NCBI RefSeq assembly: GCF_002288925.2
Contig: NW_022098049.1
Coordinates: 693,409-757,408 of the forward strand
Reading direction: 5' to 3'
Source of the DNA: Delphinapterus leucas
Lineage: Eukaryota > Chordata > Mammalia > Artiodactyla > Monodontidae
Length of the DNA stretch: 64,000 bases
In this document: positions 23,026 through 34,666 of the stretch, one piece after another
How positions within the stretch are numbered: the first letter of the stretch is position 1
Layout: each line of letters begins with the position of its first letter
The notes under the pieces: generated by a model
What the model was told of the DNA's origin: nothing
What the model saw: only the letters and a program-made list of their open reading frames with translations
Database searches by the model: none
Position numbers and translations under genes: made by a program

Positions 23026-23709
23026 GACTTAAACTAAATTTTACTCTGAGCTCTCATGCTGTTGATCTGCCTAGAAATTCAGTCTCTGTTATTATGGGGG
23101 ATTACTCATCTTTTCCTAAAGGGTTGTGCAAAACCTCATACGATCTGATTCAGAGCAGAATATTCCAGAAGGCTCCTTCTTTCTTGACTCATGTGCATCA
23201 TCACTAATGGGCTCTTCATTGTAGTCCTCATGGTGACTTGGAGTCAGAAAGCACCTTGGCTCCCTCTATACTTTTGGACATTCGAGTTTTGGCTTTGCCT
23301 GGAGGTCCAGTGACTAGGGTACACCAAATCCCTCTCTGAGATTATGTTCCCTTATCAAGCTCTAAGCCTCACCAAGAGACAAAGGGCTTAGAGCACTGCT
23401 GCTCGGTTTGTTCTGCCGTCTTCCCTTTCACAGTCTTGGGTAATCTCCTTGTCTTTTACTTTGATCATTTGTGCTTCTACCATCCATTTGATCTGTAATT
23501 CTTTGCCATACATATATTATCATCATGTGGCATGAACGCGGTATGAGTTCCATGTACAAATAAGATGAAAGCAGCTTCCCTCAACCTTTTCATTGCTAAG
23601 GGTGAAGGAAACACAGGGCAGGGAGGTGTAATGTAATGAACAGCAGCTTAAGAGCTATACACGAATGCACTTAAAATTGGAAATGGCCGCTTAAAGGCAG
23701 GAGTATATC
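23026..23709. other. Unannotated unique DNA
   Basis: No repeat or gene was recognised downstream of the U6 copy. Confidence 0.5.
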
Positions 23710-23850
23710 TGAGTAGAATTCTCTCATTCCTAAAATAAGGACAGTAATACTTAACTGCTCTAGAGGTAATGTTGCTACAGAGGTAATATGCATAACACAT
23801 CTGGCCCAGAACAATTGTTCCTTCATTATTAGATAACTGATAGTTGGCAT
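23710..23850 (+). repeat. MIR SINE fragment
   Basis: GAATTCTCTCATTCCTAAAATAAGGACAGTAATACTTAA and ATATGCATAACACATCTGGCC follow MIR core-to-tail order. It is divergent. Confidence 0.6.
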
Positions 23851-23974
23851 GAGGCTGGGTAGACCATTATGCACAGGGAATGAATTTATATGAGTCTTCA
23901 GATCATAGCCTCAGCCAAAAGAGCTCCATGCTTTTGAGTGTGTGAGTCTATTTCCACCTCTTCATAAGATATCT

Positions 23975-24185
23975 TTTCTTCCATTCTTTTGTTCAACAAA
24001 TGTTTATTACTTAAGATAAATCATATACTTTGCCATAGTCTACGATTTTAATAAGAAAGGCTAACACAGCTTGTCACAGAGTTCATATTGAGGTATGTGT
24101 GTAGTAGGGGAAGGCAGCCAATTAAAATGCAGTGTGTTGAGTGCTAAGATATATGTTGTAAAGGGAACTTTTACGCACGGGTCAT
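23975..24185 (-). repeat. L2 LINE fragment (3' end)
   Basis: TTCTTTTGTTCAACAAATGTTTATT is the antisense L2/MIR tail. It continues into L2-like sequence with AAATGCAGTGTGTTGAGTGC (antisense of the 'agcacttatcacactg' segment). Confidence 0.65.
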
Positions 24186-24275
24186 CAGTCCATGCCTGAG
24201 TGGTAGAGAGAAGTGATACCTAGGCACAGAGATCACCATCTTCGAAATACTTTGTTAATTAACTGATTATTTGTT

Positions 24276-24423
24276 GCTTTGCCTTCTTTTTGTTTTTTGG
24301 ACATGTGGCGCAGCATGTGGGATCTTAGTTCCCCAACCAGGGATCGAACCCGTGCCTCCTGCAGTGGAAGCGCAGAGTCTTAACCACTGGATAGACAGGG
24401 AAGTCCCGCTTTGCCTTCTTTCT
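24276..24423 (-). mobile_element. CHR-type SINE (short form) with perfect TSD
   Basis: The body (24,290-24,407) is the reverse complement of a short CHR SINE (GGGATCTTAGTTCCCCAACC, ACAGGGAAGTCCC at its right end). The direct repeat GCTTTGCCTTCTTT (24,276-24,289) recurs at 24,408-24,421. Confidence 0.95.
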
Positions 24424-25007
24424 AAAGGCAAAATGCTTCATAGTTACTTGGCTCTGTTAGTCATACTTTAGAACACAGAAAGTGCATTTGCCCTTGATTA
24501 ATTTACATCTAGTTGCATCAGGTTAAAAATAAAGAGTTCTGACGTCCACACTGATAGTGTCTCCTATCTTCCTTTTCTTAACTTTCCTGTTAAAAAGATC
24601 AAGGCAATGATACCCCTTTGTCTTTTCTTTCTCCTTGTTTAAACTGGGAACATTTTCTTTAAACAAAAATCTTATTGGGATATTAAAATTTAAAACAGAA
24701 AAAAAAAAAACCCAACCCACATGTGTTTTTGTTAGTCAAGAACTTCTCAAATTTTCTCCATCCCCTCCCCACTATTCTTTCCTAACCCTCCAGAAATCCC
24801 TCTACAGAACCCTAGTTTAGCTCAGATAACGTAAGACAGGTTGAGGAAGAGAGCAGGCTTTCTGAGACTGAATTATGGTGAAGAAGTGATTTAGCATTTG
24901 CCATACCTGAAATTCAGGAAGGTAGTCAAGATGACGTTTCAAATTATTTCCAATGATAAGCGTTTATAGATAAATGATGCATTAGTGAGATCTGAACTGC
25001 TTTTATT
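24424..25007. other. Unannotated unique DNA
   Basis: Nothing was recognised. There is an A-run at about 24,699-24,710. Confidence 0.5.
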
Positions 25008-25253
25008 CAGAACCGTTTTCTTTTTTTTTTTTTTTTTTTTTTTTTTGCGGTAAGCGGGCCTCTCGCTGTTGTGGCCTCTCCCGTTGCGGAGCACAGGCTC
25101 CGGACGCGCAGGCTCAGCGGCCATGGCTCACGGGCCCAGCCGCTCCGCGGCATGTGGGATCTTCCCAGACCGGGGCACGAACCCTTGTCCCCTGCATCGG
25201 CAGGCGGACTCTCAACCACTGCGCCACCAGGGAAGCCCCAGAACCGTTTTCTT
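25008..25253 (-). mobile_element. Young CHR-2-type SINE with perfect 15-bp TSD
   Basis: CAGAACCGTTTTCTT occurs exactly at 25,008-25,022 and 25,239-25,253. The insert (25,023-25,238) is a T-run of more than 20 bases plus the reverse complement of a nearly uniform CHR-2 body. The long intact tail and perfect TSD indicate recent insertion. Confidence 0.97.
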
Positions 25254-26123
25254 GTATTTCAGTAATGTTTCTAGGCCATTCAGATTAAAAACTTGCTAGT
25301 GCCACTGGAAACAATAAAAAATGTGTCATACAGAATATGAAGAAAAGATAAAGTGACATGGTCTTGCCAATCTTATTTTTGGGAAAAGCATGGAAATTTC
25401 ATGTTTCTTCTTGGTGTTCTTCAAGATTCGAAGTCTTTTTCTTTTCATATGTAGGGATTTGAAAAGGTCAGTATTCAGTAAGACGGGAGAGATTTGGCCA
25501 TATTTTATGAAACTCTTGGAAGAAGGAGAGAGAGAGCAAGAAAGAAATTTTCCAAGTGGTTGTACAGATGAGATGTTATTGTGCGGTGTACTTGCTTACA
25601 GCTGGTAGTAATCACTCCTCAACAGCATACGATTATTTCCCGGTATCAAATGTGAACATATGTGAGCCTTTCCCTTCAAGAGCACTTTTTATTCATGTTC
25701 TTGAATATAGGTTATCATTGTGATCCTAATGCACATTTATTAGAGTCTGTTTTTAATCAAATGAAAGGTCTTTACTGATGAATATTTCTTGTGGGTAAAA
25801 AAGCAAACCCACTGAAAAATGGATAACAGAAATTTCTTTGATAAATCATTTAGTTTTTCTTCTTCATTTTGAAAAACACGGCTTGGTAATGTATCTCTTC
25901 AGAGGCTGTTGTTTATTCACAAGTACCATAAATATTTTTTTACAGTAATGCAGAGTTAGCAGCTCAAGAAAGTAATTCTTTTGGAGAAAACCATCATCCA
26001 CCTAATATTAAAATAATCTTAATTAGCTCCAAGGTAAAAAGTATTTTGGTCTCACTTCCATTTATTTTCAGAAAATTTAAAAGCAGTTCTTTAAGATATA
26101 CTTCAATATGATGTCATCATAAC
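25254..26123. other. Unannotated unique DNA
   Basis: No gene or repeat was recognised. A 72-codon frame at 25,390-25,608 has no notable features. Confidence 0.5.
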
Positions 26124-26389
26124 TGTGGTAGGCTGAAAAAAATGTTCCCCCAAAGACATATTCACTTCCTAATGCCTGTAATCTGTGAAGATTATCTTAT
26201 ATACTCGTGTGGCAAAAGGTGTGATCAAATTAAGGAACTTGAGAGAAGGCACTTAGCTTGGATTATGTCATAAACCTTAAATACAATCACAAGCGTCCTT
26301 ATAAGAAAGAGATAGAGGGATGTATAGCAGACAAAGATATACAGAGTTGAAGATGGTATAAAGACAGAGCAGAGGGAGATGCAGCCAGG
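26124..26389 (+). mobile_element. MLT1-type MaLR LTR, 5' part
   Basis: TGTGGTAGGCTGAAAAAAATG, then CCTAATGCCTGTAATCTGTG, then GTCCTTATAAGAAAGAGATAG, then GACAGAGCAGAGGGAGATG match the MLT1 5' half. The 3' half is missing where Tigger-like sequence begins. It is noncoding. Confidence 0.75.
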
Positions 26390-26440
26390 TTGGTTGAATC
26401 CATAAATGTGGAACCGAAGGATCCTGAGGGCTGACTGTAC
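26390..26440 (-). mobile_element. Tigger/MER2-type DNA transposon end fragment
   Basis: Read on the minus strand this is CAGTCAGCCCTCAGG... followed by a GGTTCCACATTTATGGATTC module, resembling the terminus of MER2-class Tigger elements. TA follows the CAGT end, as expected for pogo/Tigger insertion. Confidence 0.6.
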
Positions 26441-27273
26441 ATGTATATGTACAACATATATCTTAGATTCTTAGTATAATTTTTGTTGTTCTTTCACTGT
26501 AAAGAGACAAAAGAAACCTGATTATAGTAGTGTAAATCCACAACCATTCCAGTGCTCTGACAGTAAATGTACTAGTAATTGTAGTATACAAAGGCAAGCA
26601 TTCCAACTCTATTCCCTCATACCAAATTTATCAAGTCTTCCTGTGACACTCAGAGCAACACACCAAATCCTAAGGAAAGCCTTAGAACTTAGAATTTACT
26701 TCTCACTTTAAGTTTCAAGTCCTGGTATCCTTTCTTTGTAACACTCTTACCAGTGCAGATTGTTTAGAAAGAACTTTAACTTATTCTTTCATTACCAGGT
26801 TGTCAACAAATATGTGCTATGCATTCGTTATGTGAAGTGTTGGAAAATAAAGCAAAATCAGGTGCAAAGCATGACAGAGGAAAGCTGGCAAAGATGGATA
26901 TTAAAACAGACTCCTTTCTTTGTAAAGCATCTTATGAAGTCATAGGAACCCTAAGAAATTGCCAATATTTAATTATTTTCGACCTACAATAACTGTGATT
27001 TCATATCGTTCAACACAATCATTAGTAGAGATTTGGCAGCTCACTGGTGAATTTAATTTGACTTAACGTAGTGTGCCAAACCTGGTAAATATATTCAGGC
27101 CAGTTTTCAGTTTGTTTCAATCATATTCAACAGAAATGAGTGTTTCTGTTTTTTCCCATAGGTCCGTATAAACTAGACTGGACTTTTGCAAACACCTTTT
27201 AGAAATATTCAAGTTCTATTAGGCTGCAGTTTTAGCAAAAGAAGACATTCTTCTCACTCACTATACTCTAGAC
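26441..27273. other. Unannotated unique DNA
   Basis: Nothing was recognised in this interval. Confidence 0.5.
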
Positions 27274-27617
27274 CGGGGATAGACAAACTGTTTGTTTGTT
27301 TTTTTTTGTAAAGGGCCAGATAACAAGTATTTTAGATTTACAGGTCATATGGTCTCTTTAGTAACTACTCAAATCTGCCCTTGTAATGCAGAAGAGCCAT
27401 AGATAACATGAAAGTGAATGAGCATGGCTGGGTTCCAAAAAAACTTTATTTATTCATAATGAAATTGAAATATTTTGATATTTTTTACCTTTGATAATTT
27501 TTATTTTGATAATTTTTCAATATTTAAAAAATGTAAAATTCATCTTTAGTTAATGGGCCATATGAAAGCATGCAGAGGGTTATCATTAGCCCGTGGGCTG
27601 TAGTTTGTTCATGCCTG
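27274..27617 (+). mobile_element. hAT-type nonautonomous DNA transposon fossil
   Basis: The ends are complementary in style (CGGGGATAGACAAACTG at the left; CAGTTTGTC-like reading at the right, GTAGTTTGTTCATGCCTG). Internal landmarks are GTAAAGGGCCAGATAACAAG, TACAGGTCATATGGTCTC, GTTCCAAAAAAACTTTATTT and TAGCCCGTGGGCTGTAG. I recognise a widely dispersed hAT (Charlie-group) element but not the exact name. The 27,470-27,540 stretch is an AT-rich duplication-like insert. Confidence 0.75.
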
Positions 27618-28734
27618 CTCCGGAAGTACATTTGTCAAAATGTTTAGGAAACTCTTTGTGAGATGCTTTTGGGTCCATGACGCATTAGGCTCAATAGACG
27701 AGCCAAGAGAGTCCTTCCAAGTTCAAATTTCCTAGAATCCTATAACTTCAAATTTCTACTCAGGAATGCGGTCACAAATGCCATTATTCTGATATTCAGC
27801 AGGTTCTGTTCTAAGAAAGGAGATGCCTTTTATTCTCCCGCAGATATTCTCAGCAGTACTGTACACTAACTGGAAAAAAAAGTAACCGAGTCAGAGAGGA
27901 AACTAAACCAAGGGAAATTTCATTTCCTTTCTAGCACAGAAATACTAGGCAGTGTCAGATTTTTCTCCTGCATTCATCAACACCTCTTCCAGATGAAGGT
28001 AGTGCTTTGAGGGTCAAATAGAACAGAGCCCTGGGCAACCCCATTGAGATCCATGGACTTCCTCATGAGCTAGTTTCCTCAGTTTGGAAGTCTGCAGTGA
28101 GATTAACTTGCTTCTTTCTTTTGCTCTGTCCTTTTAACTGTTAATATCTACTGAACAATCTTTCATTTTGCCAGCTATAATCACAAACAGCCACAAGGTT
28201 GGACAGTTTATGCCCCTAACTTACAAAGGGTTCATTCAGTGATTGATTTCATGTCTGAAAAAGAAAGATTACCTATGAGGTGTAAGTAAGTGGGTGTGAG
28301 CAATCCCTGTTCTTCAGGAAAACGAACACTTCATTCTGAGCTGGAGATTGGCCAACTGGACAGCGATTTGAGAACATTTTTTCATCCTCTCCTTCTTTAG
28401 CTGACTGCTCTTTCCACACTAGATAACTGAAGTTTTCACTTTCATCCCTGCCTGAAAATAAAGCCATTTGCAAATCTATGTCACTTTCCAGAGCTGGTTG
28501 GAGAGAGAAGGCAGTAGTGTCATTTTATCCTACCTCAAACAGAATAAGGTGATTTCAGTAGAGTAGACAAAGATCTCTAAGTCACACTTGGGACTTTTCT
28601 CTTTAATGTGAAAAATAAAATCTGGGCATGAATTATTGGTTTGAGAATTGTGAGTGGTGACTATTACATGTGAAGTGATTTTCTTTGTGCCATGGTGGTT
28701 GTTGGAGCTTTCTACATAATATGGAATCCGGTTT
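27618..28734. other. Unannotated unique DNA
   Basis: No repeat or gene was recognised. A 66-codon minus-strand frame (28,273-28,473) has no distinctive features. Confidence 0.5.
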
Positions 28735-28835
28735 AATTCAAAACTTCATCACCTCTTTACCTCCCTGTGCCTCAGTTTTCCTCGTCTGTACAATGGGGTA
28801 ATAACAGCAGGCTGTTCTGAGAACAGAAGAGTTGA
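28735..28835 (+). repeat. MIR SINE core fragment
   Basis: CTTTACCTCCCTGTGCCTCAGTTTTCCTCGTCTGTACAATGGGGTAATAA is the MIR core, well preserved. Confidence 0.85.
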
Positions 28836-28949
28836 TTCTTGTTCTTTGCATGGTTTGCCTCATTTAATTATTATTGACCCAAATATCAATATCTCTGCTA
28901 CCTGAATTCTACTCACTGAGTACATTGTGTTGGGAATGTTAGCCCTTGG

Positions 28950-29520
28950 AAAATCCAGCTTTTGCTTAACTCTTGTGGCTCTTCCTCTCAAACCCTATAA
29001 TCTAGTCACAGAGATGACTTTGATCCCGAAAGACTATGTTCTCCCTATTTCTGTGCCTTTATACATATATTATTCCATCAGCTTAGAAACAACACACTTT
29101 CCTTCCTTTGACTTGCCTAAATACTAATTTCCAGATGCTTAGAGAGTTTCCCTTTGAGAAAGACATTCCCAGCCTTTGCCCTTTGTTTCCCATCCTAAGC
29201 CATAAAAGTTTCTATGCTGCATGCTGAGTTGTTTTTTTTAAGCACCTGGTTTTATTTATTTATTTATTATTATTATGTTTTGGCCACGCCATGAGGCTTG
29301 TGGGATCTTAGTTCCCAGACCAGGATCAAACCCTGGCCCCCAGCAGTGGAAGCGTGGAGTCCTAACCACTGGACCACCAGGGAATTACCCTGCATGCTGA
29401 GTTTTACTCAAGCACTTACATTGTATTATCTACGTATCTGATCCCCAGGTTTCTATACCGTCACCTCTTCATAAAAAAAGGGCTGTTTTTCCTTTGTTTT
29501 CATACCTTAGCTTAACATTA
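28950..29520 (+). repeat. L2 LINE fragment split by a CHR SINE
   Basis: The left block (28,950-29,216) resembles the L2 3' region (TATTCCATCAGCTTAGAAAC; TTAGAGAGTTTCCCTTTGAG). The right block (29,405-29,520) continues with CAAGCACTTACATTGTATTATC. Removal of the SINE and one TSD restores collinearity. Confidence 0.65.
29217..29403 (-). mobile_element. CHR-type SINE (short form) with TSD
   Basis: The insert (29,231-29,389) is the reverse complement of a short CHR SINE with a (TTTA)n tail (29,250-29,270) and GTGGGATCTTAGTTCCCAG. CTGCATGCTGAGTT flanks it at 29,217-29,230 and 29,390-29,403. Confidence 0.94.
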
Positions 29521-30054
29521 AGTCAGAAGTAAGAAGTGAATGTTATTACAATTATTGACCTATAAAACATAATTTAATATGATAGATAAGATTAGAATTG
29601 TAGAGAAATGCTTAGGGGGGTTTTCTCTTTTCATTCTTAGTCTTGTACACTTGATTGAGGGCAAAAAAATACTACAGCCAAGAGATCAGCAATAAACCAT
29701 GTCCTGGCTGTACAATCTGTCCTGGATTTCTCTGTTCTCTTAGATTCTAGCTTCACTACATTGGTCATGTTTTTTCTCCTATTATTGCATTCAATTATGT
29801 CCAAGCCCAAGTATGTATCATGAGAGACTCAGTAAGAGCCGAGGCAAATGCAGGTATAAAATAGTTTCTTCTTGGAATGTCTTGTTCATTTTAGCAGGAA
29901 ACAACCAAGAGGCAGCAAGAGTAACAAATTAGGTGATAAGAATATAAAATTAAATTAGCAAACACATACTTGTTCCTGTAACACAGAAAAGTCAGATTTG
30001 CAAGTTGTGTGACTTGCATAATAACAGGAATATCGATGTATTATAACGAAGAGT
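29521..30054. other. Unannotated unique DNA
   Basis: Nothing was recognised in this interval. Confidence 0.5.
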
Positions 30055-30185
30055 ACATTGGACCAAGAGTGAGAAAACTAGGTTTTCGCCCGGACATTGC
30101 CACTTCCCAGCTGTTTCAATTGGGCAATGTCATCCTTTCACTCCTAGTTCTCTCTTTTGTACCACAGAGTTGGTTATATTAAGAT
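30055..30185 (+). repeat. MIR SINE 5' fragment
   Basis: TTGGACCAAGAGTGAGAAAACTAGGTTTTCGCCC followed by TTGCCACTTCCCAGCTGTTTCAATTGGGCAATG is the MIR 5' half (the 'ggagacctgggttc...gccacttactagctgtgtgaccttgggcaag' pattern). Confidence 0.8.
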
Positions 30186-30250
30186 CTGGTGTGCTTTTTA
30201 TTTCACTGTCAGAATGTCCAGCTAAAGAGGTCTGGGTCTGCTCTTTGATA

Positions 30251-30482
30251 AAAACCCTTACTCCTGGGCTTCCCTGGTGGCGCAGTGGTTGAGAGTGCGC
30301 CTGCCGATGCAGGGGACACGGGTTCGCGTCCCGGTCTGCGAAGATCCCACATGCCGCAGAGCGGCTGGGCCCGTGAGCCATGGCCGCTGAGCGGGCGCGT
30401 CCGGAGCCTGTGCTCCGCAACGGGAGAGGCCACAACAGTGGGAGGCCCGCGTACCGCAAAAAAAAAAAAAACCCTTACTCCT
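30251..30482 (+). mobile_element. Young CHR-2-type SINE with perfect TSD
   Basis: AAAACCCTTACTCCT (30,251-30,265) recurs after the A-tail (ACCCTTACTCCT at 30,471-30,482 preceded by A's). The insert (30,266-30,467) starts GGGCTTCCCTGGTGGCGCAG and ends GCGTACCGCAAAA. A- and B-box regions are intact, so it could have been a Pol III transcript. Confidence 0.97.
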
Positions 30483-33394
30483 AACTAGTGTTTTCTCAAG
30501 CTAAATCCTTTGTTCCTACCTTGCATCTGTGGGGAACTCATTCTGCTTAGAAAGTTGTGGAGTAGTAAATTTGGGAGAAAACATTTCAGTAAACAGGATT
30601 GCTTCTAGTTTTTAAAAGCCCATAGAGAAAGTCCTAGAAGCTGGGCGAACATTCTCTAGGATATTCTTTGGATTTTTAATTTGGATACTTTTCATTCCTT
30701 TAATCAAGCAACTGCAGGATGGGATCTATAGTAATTAATCCTCAAAAGAAAAGTCTCCTAAGCTTTCTTTCCGGCTCCAAAAACTAGTGTATTGAAGATT
30801 AGCCTGCTCTGCTTCTGCAGCTGGGAAATTGCTGTAAAGCAGTTGTCCAAATCCTAGACTATCTGTACAATCACAAGCCACTGGTGAGATTCAGAGCCAG
30901 AAAATGGGCTCAAGTGAGTTTAATTGACAAAAATGTTTCCCATCTTCTGATGGAAATTCTCTTGTCCTTGCTGTACACAGCGTTCCTTATTCCCCACCCC
31001 TTAATCCTGGGCCCTAGAAGCCTAGATATGATTAAAAAAAATGTATTCATTAATTAAAAGAGATGACTGGTATTTGTGTGTCTATTCAACTGAAGGCATA
31101 TCTGAGAACCAGCCTTATTCCTTTTCTTAATTAGGGGCTGCCGCTTCCTGCCTTTTCCTGCATTTACACCCTCTATCTCCTTCCAGGGACCGCTGTGCTC
31201 ATATGTCTGTCTCTCCCATAAGTGACCATTACATCTCCACCCCACGCCCTGAAATATCCATTACGTTCCAGTTCTGAACTTTACCCTGTCTATGCTCTGC
31301 TATGTATTCAGTAATCCAGTTGAGTTTAAATTGTCAGTAGTAGGTATAAGGCACCACATTTCCTACAAATCAACCATGTTTAATGAGAATAAATTATGAC
31401 TATAATAGGTGGGTTAATAGTTGCTAACGTCAAACAGTCAAATTGGCAGGTCTACATTCCACCTTCAATAAACTTGGCCCTGCCCTTGTGTTCTGCCTAG
31501 TGACCAGAGGCCTTCATTATTTCAGAGCTGTGGGCTACCATCTGCCATTGCAGACATATATTTTCCATGCCAGGGAAGGGATTTTTGCTGAAGAAAGAAT
31601 ATCACGTAAAATCACTCATATTGATAATAAACTAGCCAGAGACAAAATCTTGAATCCTCCTTCCATCTCATCCTTGCTTTCCTCTCTGTCCTCACACCTC
31701 CATTTCTGCAATTGATCGGCACTGCGTTTATGAAAACATTTCTTCTACTGACTGTGTTGAGAAAGGGATGAAGATTTATTCCAGTCTGGCTCCCGATATT
31801 GTCAAGAAGTAAATTGTCCCTAAACACCCTCACTTCTCTGCTCTGTTGGTGATCATCAAAATTATTGCAAATGTCAGCTGAGAGCGTTCTCATGCAGATG
31901 GATAGAATCTGAGCAGCACAGTGAACAAAAATAAAATTTCTTGCCTTTGGAGGACTCAAACTTATTTTGAAACCTTCAAGATGAATTCATTAGAATACAA
32001 TTTTTCTTTTAAAAATACTTAATATGCTCTGCTCACCCTATATGGTATCAACCTTCGTATTACTCCTCTAGGAAAAAAAAGATACAATTTTGAGCTTCTG
32101 TTTATTCTTAAGAGATTCCAAATTACCAGACAGATAGTAAAGGAACTGACTCAAATATATTTGTCAGAAGAGAGAGCCTTTGTAACCTATCTCCCCCAGG
32201 TGCAGTTTTGAAACCACCTAATGCTAATGAATGGGAGGACTGCCTCACCTCTGGATGAGACACTGTCATGGTAACATCTGGATTGGATTAACTCTTCTGA
32301 GCCAGTATTCACTCTCCTACTGAAGCAGAAGCAGGGACATGGTCAGACTGTAAACACTTAGCACAGGACCAAAGTCCAGAGATCCCTAGAGTCCCTAGCC
32401 ACCTTTTGAGAATTCACTGTCAAGTCATGATGAGATGGATCGGGAGAGTGGGGAAGTGTAGGTTTCCTTACTCTTATCCTAGAGTTGTGTCCTTTTCCTC
32501 TTGCTGGCTAACTCCTGCAGAAAGGGGAAAAAACGTGTAACAGCCAGGGGACCACACCCTGACATTTTATTTCACCAAAACTTCATAGCAAACTTGGGAC
32601 CTGGTGAAAAATAAGATGCGAAGTCAAGTTACATTCTGGGTCGTTTTGTGGCAGTTTGTCCTCATGTGGAAAATAAATAACAGGGATGCAAGAAGCATCA
32701 TGTCTGATGTTTTTGATTTTTAAGATGACACATACAAAATAAACCAACATTTTGGTCAGGATGAACTTTCTCAGGGTCAGATACTTTTGTTTCCCAGGGG
32801 AGGTTTAAATAACACATTCAGAACGAGACCTTTAGCCTTGGCAACAGATTGTCAGGATTGCCCCAGGCTTTGAAAAAATACATGTTTCTCTGTCAGTCTA
32901 CCTTATTTTCTTTAACATATTGATGCAACTAGGTAATTTCAGTGTGGGCTCCAGATTTAGCACATTATGACGTGTTTAAGCAGTACATATATGGTTAAAT
33001 TCTTCACGCTAATAATCGAAGAGATCTCATTTATACTCTCCTTGTCTGCTTTGAATAAAAATTATAACTAAATTAATATTTGTTTATTGTAAGTTTTATT
33101 TAAAGTCTTGAACTCTCCATTAAAAAAGTTAAGATTTGGGAAATCGGATTCAGATATCATAGTGCCTATTTTCTAATATTCAAGATTCATAGAACCAGGT
33201 TGCTTGTCATCTAGGTAACAATATCATTTTGTTTTTCAATTTCTGAAATGGGCAAAATACTAGAGAAGAGGAAAAAATCCATTTCCTAATGACCAATCAC
33301 AACCTTTAAAATGAAAAATAGTTAAGAAGGAAAAAATGTATAAGATTTTAAATAATAGATCCACTTCAATTATATGAAATAAAAGAGCAGTGTT
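30483..33394. other. Repeat-poor block, 2.9 kb
   Basis: No SINE, L1, L2, MIR, LTR or DNA transposon was recognised across this block. Open frames here (31,443-31,715 plus; 31,612-31,959 minus) overlap on opposite strands without family features. The absence of insertions may be chance or may reflect constraint. Confidence 0.5.
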
Positions 33395-33905
33395 TGAAAT
33401 ATTAGGAATATCGAGATCAACATTTTCATGATTGTCATCAATGAAATACTAGTCAGATGCCTCCTGAGGACAATTCACGGTGCTAGATATGAGGAATTTA
33501 AGTATATGTTTTGATCCTTATTCTGTAAAAGTATTTATTTAGGAAGATGAAACTTATAGATAGATTGGCATGACAGAAGTTCTCAATGAATGATCAAGTC
33601 ACAAAATGCTGTGGGAATTCAGAAAGGGAAAAAAATATTGTGATGTAATAATCAAAAGAAGGAAAAATGATTTGAGTTCGGCTTAGACTATTTGGACTTA
33701 GAAGAGGCGAGAACGTTCCAGGCAGGTGGGCCTAGAAAGCAAAGCTTTGAAGATGGCAATGAGCTGTTAGGGAAACAATAAACAATTCCCTTTGATTTGT
33801 GAGAGAGGTCAATGGAGACTCCAGGAACCATATCAGGGAGGCAATCATGCAAAACTTCCTTACTGGGCTAAGGAATGCAACTAGATTAGCGGGAAATGGA
33901 GAAGT
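33395..33905 (-). repeat. L2 LINE fragment (3' region)
   Basis: Antisense L2 landmarks in order: GGACAATTCACGGTGCTAGATATGAGG, ATGCTGTGGGAATTCAG, ACTTAGAAGAGGCGAGAACG, GTTCCAGGCAGGTGGGCC, AAAGCAAAGCTTTGAAG, ATCATGCAAAACTTCC and GGGCTAAGGAATGCAAC. It is highly divergent. Confidence 0.6.
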
Positions 33906-34164
33906 ATACTCAACAGAACTGGAATTATATGTTCCAAAGTTAGCGGATCATGGACACAGAAGGAAGGGATCAGAATCTCAGGAGAAAACCCTCAGAACTG
34001 ATATTGCTGGACAGATCTTGGCTGACTTTAGAACCTGCTATCCTTTAGTTCATCTTTTCCATCTTCGTTTCACCTGGGCTGACCCTTTCTTGGCACTGAA
34101 CACAGCAACTTGCAGTCCATGTTTCTTCTAGGCTAAAAGCACTTTGTGGATAAAAATCTGTCTT

Positions 34165-34265
34165 TTTTCTTTGTTTCTCTAGTTTGCAGCACATTGACTA
34201 ACATACTAGAAACTCAATAGCCATTTGTTAAGTGATTGATTGAATGAGTGAACAACTAAATAAGA
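34165..34265 (+). repeat. MIR/L2-type tail fragment
   Basis: CAGCACATTGACTAACATACTAGAAACTCAATAGCCATTTGTTAAGTGATTGATTGAATGAGTGAAC resembles the shared MIR/L2 3' tail ending in a TGAATGAATGAA-type run. Confidence 0.6.
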
Positions 34266-34666
34266 CAATTATAGCAATTAAACATTTCAGTTAATGGAAC
34301 TAGAATGCCAATATTCACCTAAACATAAGATGACAATGTCTTTTCTTCCTCCCTCTTTCATGTTTCCCACATCTAATCTACATCAGCAAATACTATGTCA
34401 CATGGTAGCATCCTCTGCCATACTCTAGTGGCTGAAATTATCACAAGTAGGCCTTGATTGATTAGAAGGGAGGAGACGAGACCCATCTCTAGATGGGAGG
34501 AGTGTCTAAGAATATGGGAGCACACTGTCTACTGTAACATCACTTCCTTTGCAGCCTATTGTACTTTTTTTTATCCTGTATGCTGCCACTCCATTTCATT
34601 CATCTTCCTAAAGTAACAGTGCAACTTCCCTCCTCAAAAGCCTTCAATGGGTCTCCATTTCCTTCT

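Noticed and set aside
22768..23037. 89-codon frame spanning the U6 copy
   Set aside because: Half of it is U6 pseudogene and its A-tail, so the reading frame is accidental.
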